Source: Talpa occidentalis
Taxonomy: Eukaryota; Chordata; Mammalia; Eulipotyphla; Talpidae
NCBI RefSeq assembly: GCF_014898055.3
Contig: NW_023605083.1
Coordinates: 96,745,483 to 96,809,482, forward strand
DNA length: 64,000 nucleotides
Direction of reading: 5' to 3'
Shown: piece after piece, positions 54,656 through 64,000 of the stretch
Position numbering within the stretch: position 1 is the stretch's first letter
Layout of the letters: every line of letters starts with the position of its first letter
The notes under the pieces: generated by a model
Told to the model about the DNA's origin: nothing
What the model saw: the letters and a program-made list of their open reading frames with translations, nothing else
The model's database searches: none
Position numbers and translations under genes: made by a program

Positions 54656-57574
54656 AAAAGAACAATATGCTTGCTATGTGTGCTGAACTATTAGGAATTA
54701 AGTGTACTGATGTCTGTGACTTACACCAAAATTAATTTAAAAATAAAATGCATCAATGCATGTGGAGACACAAAGCAAAGATAAAGAGCAAAATGTTGGC
54801 AATTGTAGACTCTAGAGGGTGCTCACAATGCCTTTAACTTTTCTATATGTTTAAAATTTTGATATAAAATGCTAAGTAGATAAAATTCAAGTGTGAAAAA
54901 GACATTTAAACTACTCAATTCTTAGAACATTGTAGGACCAGAGACAATATTCGAACTGCATGGAAATAGTGATTCTTAAATTGTATCCCTAGAGGTATTC
55001 CAGGGACCTCTTCAGGAAAAACAGTTCAGTTTTAATATGTTTTATATGTTGAGATCCTGTGTAAGGTTTTTGTTTGAGAAAAAGTTGCCACAAGACAGGG
55101 TTAACTGCCTTTGGGACTGAAAAGGCTGCTCTTCACCTTGCTGTACTTGGTTGTTGGTCTTCAGGCACTAAAAGTCAACAACATGCCCACCCCATCATTG
55201 TGGTAAATTTAAATGACCCCCTAGAGGGTCATGGGTGCTCTGCTGGTGGCTGTGGCATGGTAATAAACAACTGAGGCGGTATGAACCTATTTCACTGAGT
55301 ATATATGTGCTATAAGGTATTGTTCCCTACCTACTTACCTAGCTACTTAACTACTTACCAACCTACTTACTCCCATACATTTCCATTGCCTCCCCCTTCA
55401 TTGATTTGCTCATATTCCTTTGGAGTTAGCACCAAATCTAAAATTCCAAGATCATCAAGTCTGCCCTTAAGTGAAGAAAATTTTCTCACCATAGTACTTT
55501 GCCTACAATCCTTGAGTGTTAAAACTGGTAGCAGGAGTCCTGAGAAACTGGTTTCTACCATCCCAGGACAGTTCTCCTTAGAAGAAATAAGCATCTGCCC
55601 ATCTTTCCAAGCCTGAGCTGTGCTCTCTTCTGGTAAACACATATATTCAGATGCTTCTAGGACACATGAACATTGTGACTTGAGGAGAATGATTGCTCTG
55701 AGCCTACTGACATTTGTCTATCTGGTCTACCTAACAATTATACTTGCTTATGTAAATGAATACACTGGCATTCTAGTATCTAAAAATCAAAATCAAGAAA
55801 GACCAGTGTTAAAAATCCATGCTTACTCTCAAGGACCACAATGTTAAGGACCACAATTGCCTTATACGTGTGTCTCACCCCCTTTCTAGGGGCAGTTGCT
55901 TCAGAAAAACACAATGGTCAGGTGGTACCCCCTATCCCCCCACACCAATCGCTTTCACATTGTTTGCATATAAGAATGTGCAAATGGAAAATGAAGGGAA
56001 AGCAAGCTGAAACAGATGTCTAATATCATTAAAGCTGGCTCCAAAGGAATCCAGATCTCAGTTTGGTATATTAATGCTCTATTTATCTTTAAGCACAGAT
56101 GGATATTTTTATTAGTATTGCTTTGTTTATCTGGTTTCAGGAAAGGTTAGTCCAGGGGGCAGATGCCTCTGTTATGAGAGCACATTCCTGCTGACAGAGT
56201 CAGAAGAAAGGAGTAGCCTTGCAGTCGAACTTTAATTAGAAAAACCAAAGTTATAAATGTTGGCAGCTCTCGCCTGATCTAATGAGACCAGTTGCAACAA
56301 CAAACAGAAAGACAAATAGGACATTGGCAAGCCAATGGTTTCCCACTTCTCCTCCTCACCAACTAAAGAGAAAAACAACACCCCATCACTTCATTCCCAA
56401 ATGTAAAATAGACCATGACAGAAACTAAATTCTCAGAAAACAACACTTCATAAGCAGCTGGTTATCGCTGAAGATAACCAAGAGCAATAGATCTGCTGCA
56501 AATGTCCCAGTAATGAGCACATGGACCTTCCAGCAGCTTCTGGGTGAAACAATTTCTATATGGCTTGTGGATTTCATAGCTTTTATTATATGACAGCCTG
56601 GGATCCTGGGGGAAATGCCCAATATCTCTCCACAATTATTACCTATAAGTTTGTTTTTCACTGGAGCTGATTTCTTATTAAGTTTCACTTTTTAGAGGAT
56701 TGAAATGGGATTATGGACACACATGCCCAGGAAATCTTCTTACTGGATTGGATTAGGAGAGTGCATTGGCCTGATGGTTCTCTCCAGAAACATTATAATG
56801 TGTTTGTTTTCTTCACCAATCACGTAATTCTCTCTGATTGCTCTTTCTCCCATGTTCTCTATGCATCTTCTCATGCAGGTAGAGAAGGAGAAGAGCAAAG
56901 GCTTAAAAATCAAATATGAGAGTCAGTGTTGCCTTATACCCTCTGAGCTCAATGAAAACACCCCTTAGCTTTTCTGTCTCAATTTTCCCACCCGTAAAAA
57001 GGGGATCATTATTTCTTTTAAATCTCAGTATCTTAAAAGTCATGGTGTGAATCCATCACATCCCCTCCAAAAACAAACAAAAATATCACCCCATCTCTTG
57101 GACATCATACTGTTCATGTTTCAGTTTTCTTGGCTTCCTCTTCCTTCACCCCCAGTATCTGTATTGGGAGTATCTCTCAATACAGATATATCTCTGCCAA
57201 ACCCTTCATCTATTTTCAGTTTCTTCTCTTTCAAACTCAGTACCCATAGCTGCTGCTATTGCAGAGGTCTCCCTCTGATCTGCCTGCCCCATCTCTTCTA
57301 CTTACTGATCCAAGTGAATCTACCTAATCCAGAGTTACACCCTCAGCTTGATAGCTATAGATGGCTCCATTGAGTATGTTATCTGAGTTTGGTATAATTT
57401 GCTGCATACAAAATAAAATGCAAGCAACCGTCCACTAGTCCAGGATCTCCTGATTATAGTTTCCCTCTTTCCACCATAATTTACCCAAACATTCCCCTTC
57501 TGACAATGTATGTGTTAGCCAGTCTGCACCCTTGCCATTCTTCCCCTTGGATTGCCAGTGATAGCCACTCTGTG
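54656..57574. other. Nearly 3 kb without gene; weak repeats
   Basis: 54940-55085 (TCCCTAGAGGTATTCCAGGG, GGTTTTTGTTTGAGAAAAAG) may be an old DNA-transposon relic. A degenerate CTAC/CTTA microsatellite covers 55327-55372. 56930-57040 resembles a MIR 3' end. The block 56215-56335 is repeat-free. Open frames have no recognisable product. Confidence 0.35.
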
Positions 57575-57850
57575 CTCCTGCAGCTTCTTTTTCCTGGAAT
57601 TCCTTTTATATTCACCTCCTCCATTTATTTGCATCTTCCAAGCCTCAGTTCAAGTGCAGCCTCCATGAAGCCATTCCTGTTTTAACTCTGCAGGAAGCAT
57701 CTGTACCCCAGTATCTATTTCATTGCCTGTACTTCTACTGAACTTATTTTTATTACCCCATCATTTGTTTATTTACTGCAGGCTTGTGATGTAATAACAT
57801 CCTCAAGTGCAAGTCCTGTGTCTGAATTGCTTTTTTGACCCTAAAACACC
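57575..57850 (+). repeat. L2 LINE 3' region
   Basis: TTCCTGGAATTCCTTTTATATTC, CCTCAGTTCAAGTGCAGCCTCC, ATGAAGCCATTCCTGTTTTAAC, GTACTTCTACTGAACTTATTTT and CAAGTGCAAGTCCTGTGTCTGAATTG are the L2 3' landmarks in order. Confidence 0.8.
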
Positions 57851-59477
57851 TAACAGAACCAACTTTTATGAAACACATCCTTGAATCAAAGGAGGCATCT
57901 GAGGCTGAGACAGAGTGCTGGTTACCATAAGATTGGCATGACTGAACATGTCTGACCTTCCCAGTGCCAATGTGCATGAAAACTTGAGGTGCCCTGCAGA
58001 GAATATCCCGTCCCAAAGAAGAGATGGTGAGGCAGAAACGCTTAGCCTCATCACAAAGCCTTAGTCATGGATGCAGGGGCTTGGGTTTTAAGGAGAGCAT
58101 AATATTTGCCTTTCAGTTTTCTCTCCCCACCCAAAAGCTGTTTACTGGAAAAAAAAAAAAAAAAAACAACTAGAAGTCACTGGGATACAAAACAGCACAA
58201 TTTTAAAATCTCCTTGAAGACTCTGGCAGTGGAGGGCAAGCATTTTCTTGACTCTAAAGAAGGAGAAATACCTTTGACTCTGAAGTGCTCTAGAGGACAT
58301 GGGGCTGTTGCTTTGGAGCCTTAAAACTACAGCTCATCAAAACCCCAAAGGGAGCAGCAAAAGAAAAATAAAATGCAAGTCTACATACAACCTAGCTATT
58401 TCTTTTCGAACACCTGTAGGATCCCTCTGGAGACCCCCAGAATAATTTGTGGAGAGCAGGGAATTGCAGAGGCTATAGTTCCTGCAAGAGCAGGTGGGGA
58501 CAAAAGCAAGGGACAGCAGATAACATATTTGCAGAAACGAGGAGATAAGAGAAGCAAGCGATGTGTACCAAAGAGTTGTCCAAAGCACAGACAGCTCTCA
58601 GGTTTAGATTGTTATGATTAATTGGTTCTGTGGTTTTCTCTTGGTTATAAAAACAGTTTCACAATCTTAGAGTCTTGTCACTCTAGGATTAACCTATCTC
58701 GAGGGAACTCCATCCCCTCTTACATTACATTTTCTTTTTTTCCCCATCTTCCCCCCCATGTGTTACATCTATTTGCATCATCCCTCTAAGACTGCTACAA
58801 ATAAATCTATTGAGCCATGGGGACCCACATCGCTCACAAGGACCTTTTGTTTGTCATTGCAAATATTGACTCATAGATAGGTGCAGAGAAACGAAGAGGA
58901 AAAAAAAAAAACAAACAAACATGATGTATGTCCCTGGAGTTGGGAACTGCTTGAAAAGGTGGTTGGGGAGAGGAAGGGAAACTGCAAAGATAGACTATCC
59001 TGCTTAACTGCTCCTCATTTCTCATGCCTGATGATTATTAATTACATTTGTGCATTGATACAATTTGCTAGTTTTCTGAGGAGGCGAATTGCGCTTAGTC
59101 ATCTTGGCATTTTTAAACGTAAATGAAAAATCACCCAGGACTCAGGAGCCAGAAGCGAGAAAGATAAATAACACCAGGAAGCTGGTCGTTGCCCGTCTGT
59201 CATAAAATTTCATTAGTTTTGACAGCCTGTACAACATAAGCAATGAATGAATGCTAACGATACTTCCTCATCTGTCCGCTCCCATAAGTCACTGGTGCTG
59301 CACAGACCCGAGGAGGTGCCACTTACTGGGGTGTCTGGCTAAGGGAGGCCTACCATTCAGGAGGACCCCATGAGGATGCCTGCCATGGGCAAGCTGAGGA
59401 GCAGAGAGCATGGTTTAGCCACAACATCCACTCCCAGTAGTAGGCTCTGAGCCTCCCTGTCCGTTCTTCCAGGACTC
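57851..59477. other. Unassigned sequence, no gene seen
   Basis: An 18-base A-run at 58149-58166 and a 12-base A-run followed by (AAAC)n at 58901-58920. 59030-59260 is repeat-free with ATTGCGCTTAGTCATC and may be conserved non-coding DNA. Confidence 0.3.
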
Positions 59478-59580
59478 ACTCATTAAGTAAATATTTCTTA
59501 ATGCTTCCATGTGCCAGGCACAACACTGAGAGCTAGAGATGTGAAAATCCAACAAATGCAGTCAGACGGCGGTGAGCGCC
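59478..59580 (-). repeat. L2 LINE fragment
   Basis: CTCACTCATTAAGTAAATATTTC, CCATGTGCCAGGCACAACACTGAG is the reverse L2 end ('cattcattcaacaaatattt ... tgtgccaggcactgt'). Confidence 0.7.
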
Positions 59581-60690
59581 AGGAGGAACACGCACCAGGG
59601 AAGAGGCGAGGAGTCCCTGGCTGTGACTGGGGAAGGCCTGCTGGCAAGCACCTCTGTGACCACAGAGCCCTGTGGGCATTCAAGTCCCAGAAGGGGGCAG
59701 CCTGGGAGTCCTGAGTCTCTTGTGGCAACCAACATAGAGAAAGAAAAAGGCACCCCCACTTCCTCTTCCTTTTCTTCCCTTCCTGAGCAATTGAGCCTCG
59801 CAGAGAGTTGAGTGGATCAGAACAAGGGTTGGCAGCTGTGTAGGAAGGGAAAGAAAACACAGAGGTCCAGGGGGCCAAGTCCAGGCAGGGTGACAAGACC
59901 TGGCCTAGGTGTCTGAAGTAGGTGTTGGGTGTTGGGGGCCTAGTAGGATGGGGAGGGCGTGTGTGACTGTGAATGGACAGCCTGGAGATGCAGGGTCTGA
60001 TAGGGAGGAGGCAGCATCCATAGAGGAATGCCCTGTAGGGTGAGATCATCACTGGTAGGTTGGCTTAGTGTGGGGGGTCAGAACTTAAGGTAAGGAGTGA
60101 CCCCTACAAGGGGTTTCAGAGCCCCAATGGAATAAAGAAGCATCCAAATAGGGGGAAATTCAGTGGTGGAAGGAAAAAGGGGAAATTGCTCACAAATAGG
60201 AGCACTGATCAAATAAGTGAATAACGTAAGGATAGGGAGCCTGGGATCTCACTGTCAGAGAAGGAAGGTACATTGATGGGGAAAAGGAGAAAGCTAAAAC
60301 AAACCCTGTGCTATTGGGCTGGGATTGGAGGGATCAGAATTGGGAAAGTACTTCTAAATTATAGGCATGAAAATAATTGTAGATGCATATACACATTCCC
60401 TTGCTGTGCCTACTGAGAGAGTCTGGCAGCAAGAACACCCAATAGAAATAAGTGTACCGTTCCTGTAGGGGGTCGCTGAGCTGGTAACACAAAAGTTTAG
60501 CAATGCCGACAGTGTCTTGACCACGATAAAGAGAGAGCTTGTCTGAGAATTAATGGGACACAAGAAGGAAAGCAGAAATGGGATCCAAGGACATTGTTTG
60601 AACACCTGGATCCAGCCATGCCTGAAGTTTATGTTGTAAATTAAATTTTTTCTTTTTTGTTTAATTAAGGACTAGTTGTGCTACTTTTTT
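59581..60690. other. Higher-GC stretch, no gene seen
   Basis: 59560-60050 stays open for about 180 codons on the minus strand, but the composition is that of GC-rich, possibly L2-derived DNA. No protein family is visible. 60640-60690 is very T-rich and leads into the acceptor-like site described next. Confidence 0.35.
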
Positions 60691-60697
60691 CCTACAG

Positions 60698-60841
60698 TGG
60701 AAAGAGGAGTCTCCTAGTGGTGGTGCCCAGGCCCCATCAAACCCTCAAGAAGCCACCTGGCCGCCTACTCCACTCTTTCTGTTTGTGGACACCCACTGTC
60801 ATCCACATGCTGAAAGAAACTTGGAGAAACGATCTCCTTAG
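60698..60841 (+). other. Splice-acceptor-like site followed by 47-codon open frame (candidate exon)
   Basis: A pyrimidine run ending CTTTTTTCCTACAG (to 60697) is a strong 3' splice-site match. From 60698 the frame starting TGG AAA GAG stays open for 47 codons to a TAG at 60839-60841 and includes the peptide FVDTHCHPHAERNLEK. No homologous protein comes to mind and no donor or upstream exon can be paired with it. It could be a terminal exon or chance; chance is more likely. Confidence 0.18.
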
Positions 60842-61500
60842 TCTGTAATGCTCTTCAGTGTTTGGTGAAATGAAAACGTGGTCCTCACACAATGGAATTT
60901 AAGAAAATTAATCCAGTGTATTTCACAAAGTGCCTCTCAAATGAGCTAGAGTAAATTGCCTCACTTCACCAATCATACTATGGCAATTTTTCGTTCCCAT
61001 GCAATTTCTATAGTTTTTTTTTTTCTATAGATTCGGGAATACTTGTGTGTGGCTTTTTTTTTTTTAATTACGCATTTTATCTTTTCCTACATCTCTCTAA
61101 CCTAGCATGACTTTAACAATCCTGGAATGACACAGAAGAGGACCCACAGTTTGACTAATTCATCCTTCCCCAACAAAGGTTTCCACGTTCTAATGTAGAA
61201 ATCACATGCACGAAATTACTTCATTTCTTAAAATGTCTTATAAAAGTTTGCTTTAAATCTAAGGACTTTCTGGTTCAAAAGTCACATTAGGTTAGTAACA
61301 CAAAAGCAGGAGCTTGTAATTTTTAGCTAAAAAGTACAGAAAAATTTTAAAAGAAAATCCACACATTCTAATGTCAATTCCAGCAGAAATCACCATGAAA
61401 CAGATTGACATGAATTTGGGTTGTGCTTTAGACTACCTCTTGAAGAAGAGATCAAACAAAAGGCTAAATATAAGTACAACCATAAATGTAAGTGGTTTAA
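60842..61500. other. Unassigned AT-rich sequence
   Basis: T-runs at 61015-61023 and 61056-61065. No repeat or gene recognised. Confidence 0.3.
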
Positions 61501-61512
61501 AAATATAAAACC

Positions 61513-61799
61513 CGGGGCCTCCCCGGTGGAGCAGCGGGTTGAACACAGTGCTGTGAAGCTGTCTGCAGCCTCTGCAGCACAGGTTCAATTCCAGGCCAGT
61601 CAGGGAGATACCCACATGGCGTGGCAGACCTCTGCTGCCTCGCCCACTGCTCCCCTCAGCAGTGTCTTCGGTCCGTCTGCCTGTTCTGCTCCCCTCTCTG
61701 TCTCTGGTGAATCCTCTCACCCTCCCGCGCTTCTGGCCTGTACCCCAGTTCTTGTATAAATAAATAAATCTTTAAAAAAAATTTTTTTAATTAAAAAAA
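61513..61799 (+). repeat. tRNA-derived SINE, subfamily B
   Basis: Flanks AAATATAAAACC (61501-61512) and AATATATAAAAACC (61800-61813) are a near-identical target duplication. Head CCTCCCCGGTGGAGCAGCGGG, body CAGACCTCTGCTGCCTCGCCC, end CTGTACCCCAGTTCTTGTATAAATAAATAAATCTTT, again with AATAAA plus a short T-run. Confidence 0.95.
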
Positions 61800-61924
61800 A
61801 AATATATAAAAACCAATCCTAGAGACACCAGTCAAGAGACACAAATAAACCACAATGGCACTCAAAGTTAAAATGTAAAAGATTGCATAGAAAGCAGTGG
61901 TCGCAGTGTAAATATCAATCAAAG

Positions 61925-62065
61925 AATTCTGCATGAGCTATATACTACTTGTGGGTTTGTGAATCAATGTAGTCTTTCTGGCATGCAATTTAAAAATATG
62001 TATCAATATTTAGTCTTAGTATTTGATATACAAATTGACCCAACAATTTCACTTTAGTATTTTTC
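61925..62065 (+). repeat. Old L1 fragment (L1ME-like)
   Basis: AATCAATGTAGTCTTTCTGGCATGCAATTT, ATATGTATCAATATTTAGTC and TTGACCCAACAATTTCACTTTAG match the L1 section 'ggtacaacctttctggagggcaatttggcaatatgtatcaa ... ttgacccagcaattccact'. Confidence 0.65.
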
Positions 62066-63124
62066 CTACTTTCAAATTAAAATTTTTTCACATTCATGAG
62101 AAAAACATGGAAGAATATTTTCCTAGATATGTACTTCATAGCATACTTTTGAAACTCCTATCTCTGGAGGTCAGAAGTATAGCTCACTAAGTTGATGGGG
62201 TCCTCCTTAGCAGCTCCACCTTCAGACACTTGAGGTCCAGGTTGCTGATCCTGTGCCTCCAGCCCAGGTGGTCACAGAGACAGCTTCTTTACTATTCACT
62301 TTTTTGTGACAAGATGACCTAGACCTTCTACTTTACCCCAAACATATTCCCACACTAGTGAGAGTTTGTTATCATTAACGGTCTGGCTTTCTACCCAGTA
62401 CTTTCTATTTGGACTATGACTGCTTTGTAAAATATCAAGCATACATAACGGAGTTGGGGGAGGAGAGGCTGGAACTTAGAGAAAAGAGAATAAGAAAAAT
62501 ATCAATGCTAAATTTGAGTTTGAAACATCAGTATGACCCATAATACACATGTGTGTATTTCCCAGTAATGGCCACTGAGAGAACCTAGAACTAGAAGCAT
62601 TGACACCTTAGTGTAACAGGCACATGAAGCACCCAGATCTTGATTTCTAAAAATCATTTTTCACTATCAGAAATCAGGAGATCTTTGAGAAGTTTATCCT
62701 GAAGGTGAGCCTGAAAAATCTTGCCATGTCAGAAAACTAAGGAGGACTTAGGTAATAGGGTTGAAAACGTGGCAGAAACTGCCTAAAGAAGCTCCCAATG
62801 GCCATATTTGAGCATCAAGAAAAATGATGATTCTACTTAGATAATTAAATCCCATGAATCCACGCTGATAATAATAAAGAAAATAAAAATTACTTTTGGA
62901 CTAGATGATAAAAATATGATGAAAAACAAAGGAATATTGTAAAAAATAAGAAGAGTGGTTGTCTAATAAGAAACAACTGACCCGTGGTTGAACAATCCAC
63001 TCTATATTTGTTATAAATGTGTCTCTAGGTATCTTGTTCTTGAATAAACAAAAATCAAAAAACTAACATCTTAAATCACCCACAAAATAAAGATCCATGA
63101 AAGAAGGCTAGAAAGATGAAAGAT
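62066..63124. other. Unassigned sequence, possibly eroded L1
   Basis: Lies between two L1ME-like pieces of the same orientation, so part may be the same element. 62160-62330 has higher GC and no L1 words, suggesting a separate insertion or unique DNA. No gene seen. Confidence 0.3.
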
Positions 63125-63232
63125 CAAAATTAATTACCTATAGTTGATGGAATTACAATGATCTTAATTTTTCTTCCTTTTGTCTTTCTTGTTTTCTAAT
63201 TTTTAAAGGAAATATGTATTACTTTAGTAATA
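63125..63232 (+). repeat. Old L1 3' terminus (L1ME-like)
   Basis: GATGGAATTACAATGATCTTAATTTTTCTTCC, TTGTTTTCTAATTTTTAAAGG and AATATGTATTACTTTAGTAATAT correspond to the L1ME end ('ggtgggattatgggtgatttttattttctt ... acatgtattactttt'). Confidence 0.6.
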
Positions 63233-64000
63233 TAACCTCTACACATAAAATTCACATAATACTAGTAGAGCCAGCATAGAGCATCACCTCTATTTTTAAT
63301 TATGTATCTTTTTATTTTTCTCTCATTTTCAAAGAAATAGTGCAGAAATAAAAAATTAGTTGCAGATAGCTAGGTTATACATAGTAATTAGATTAATATA
63401 TGTAGAATGCTTTTTATGGGTCTGAGTTTCATGTCCAAAACAATATGAGAAAAGATATGACAATGTATTTTGGGCTGCAAAATAATAAGCCTAAAAAATT
63501 TAAAATACTAAATCTGGAACTTCCCCTGAGTTCTTCAGAGTTGAATTCACATTTCTTAAGGGGCTTCAATAAAAACTCAAATATTTCAGACTTGAGCGTG
63601 AAATTTCATTTTTTGAAATAACCAAAACCATCCAGACCCATGTCCGATGAATAAGGTGGTTGACCAAGCAGGAAACTATTTTTTGGTTAAAAATGAGATG
63701 GAATTATAGAGTGATGAGATAGAAAATATAAGATAGCTCAGAAGTAATTCCAAAGTGGAATTCTTCAAATGTTTTAAAGCACTTTTATAAGGGAAAAAAA
63801 AAGCAGTGCCTCCCCAAGTGAGTACTTAGAATATTCATTTATCATCATCATGTCCCATCCATTCCTGTCACCAAAATCTCAGACCCCATCACCAAACTCC
63901 TTAACATAATTGTGTGCCCTCTCCCAATCTGGAAAATGGTCGAATTAAGTTCAGTCATAATGATAAACTCCTACATTTAACTTTAATTTGGGGGTGGACA
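63233..64000. other. Unassigned AT-rich sequence at the window edge
   Basis: No gene or clear repeat. A 10-base A-run lies near 63793. Confidence 0.3.

Noticed and set aside
59498..60052. Longest open frame, about 184 codons on the minus strand
   Set aside because: Lies in GC-richer DNA that overlaps an L2 fragment at one end; composition is low-complexity proline/serine-rich with no family resemblance.
1..64000. Bacterial or viral gene cassette, prophage, or defence system
   Set aside because: Every dated layer is a mammalian transposable element. There are no ribosome-binding sites, operons or long dense coding sequence.

Overview
This is mammalian nuclear DNA. It is AT-rich and CpG-poor, has no protein-coding gene I can support, and consists largely of transposable-element remnants. 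Ancient layers (MIR, L2, hAT/Charlie-type and Tigger-type DNA transposons, MaLR/ERVL-type LTRs, old L1 3' ends) are shared by most placental mammals. The youngest layer is 13 copies of one tRNA-derived SINE, plus several 5'-truncated L1 copies that share a lineage-specific 3' UTR. The SINE has a tRNA-like head with good A and B boxes, a CT-rich body and an AATAAA-rich tail. It is none of the primate, rodent, carnivore, horse or cetartiodactyl SINEs I know. Its design recalls the T+ class SINEs and, by elimination, the Rhin-1 family of horseshoe and leaf-nosed bats. The host is therefore probably a laurasiatherian and perhaps a rhinolophoid bat; this is inference and was not checked.

Layout. 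Positions 1-10 kb are sparse eroded repeats, with one 8-bp minisatellite beside two diverged copies of an unknown segment. From 10 to 24.6 kb there is one SINE, a MaLR-type LTR with perfect 5-bp target duplications, a short antisense L1 insertion with the tail on the wrong side, old LINE fragments and a possible LTR near 22 kb. From 24.6 to 32.5 kb insertions are heavily nested: an LTR and a SINE inside an hAT element, and a SINE inside a Tigger element. From 32.5 to 43 kb there are non-repetitive blocks that look like candidate conserved non-coding elements, a 5S rRNA fragment and two further LTRs. From 43 to 54 kb repeats are densest: L2 split by L1, an L1 holding both a SINE and a Tigger, and a SINE reduced to its tRNA head. 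From 54 to 64 kb there are old L1 and L2 pieces, one weak splice-acceptor-plus-open-frame candidate, and the last SINE.

There is no operon or pathway to describe. The window is best read as a gene-desert or intronic interval whose value lies in its insertion history. Target-site duplications (TSDs) are visible for nearly all SINEs and many other elements, so relative ages can be read directly. Some AT-rich, repeat-free blocks contain clustered homeodomain-like motifs and may be distal enhancers; only cross-species alignment could show that. I found no convincing undescribed biological system.
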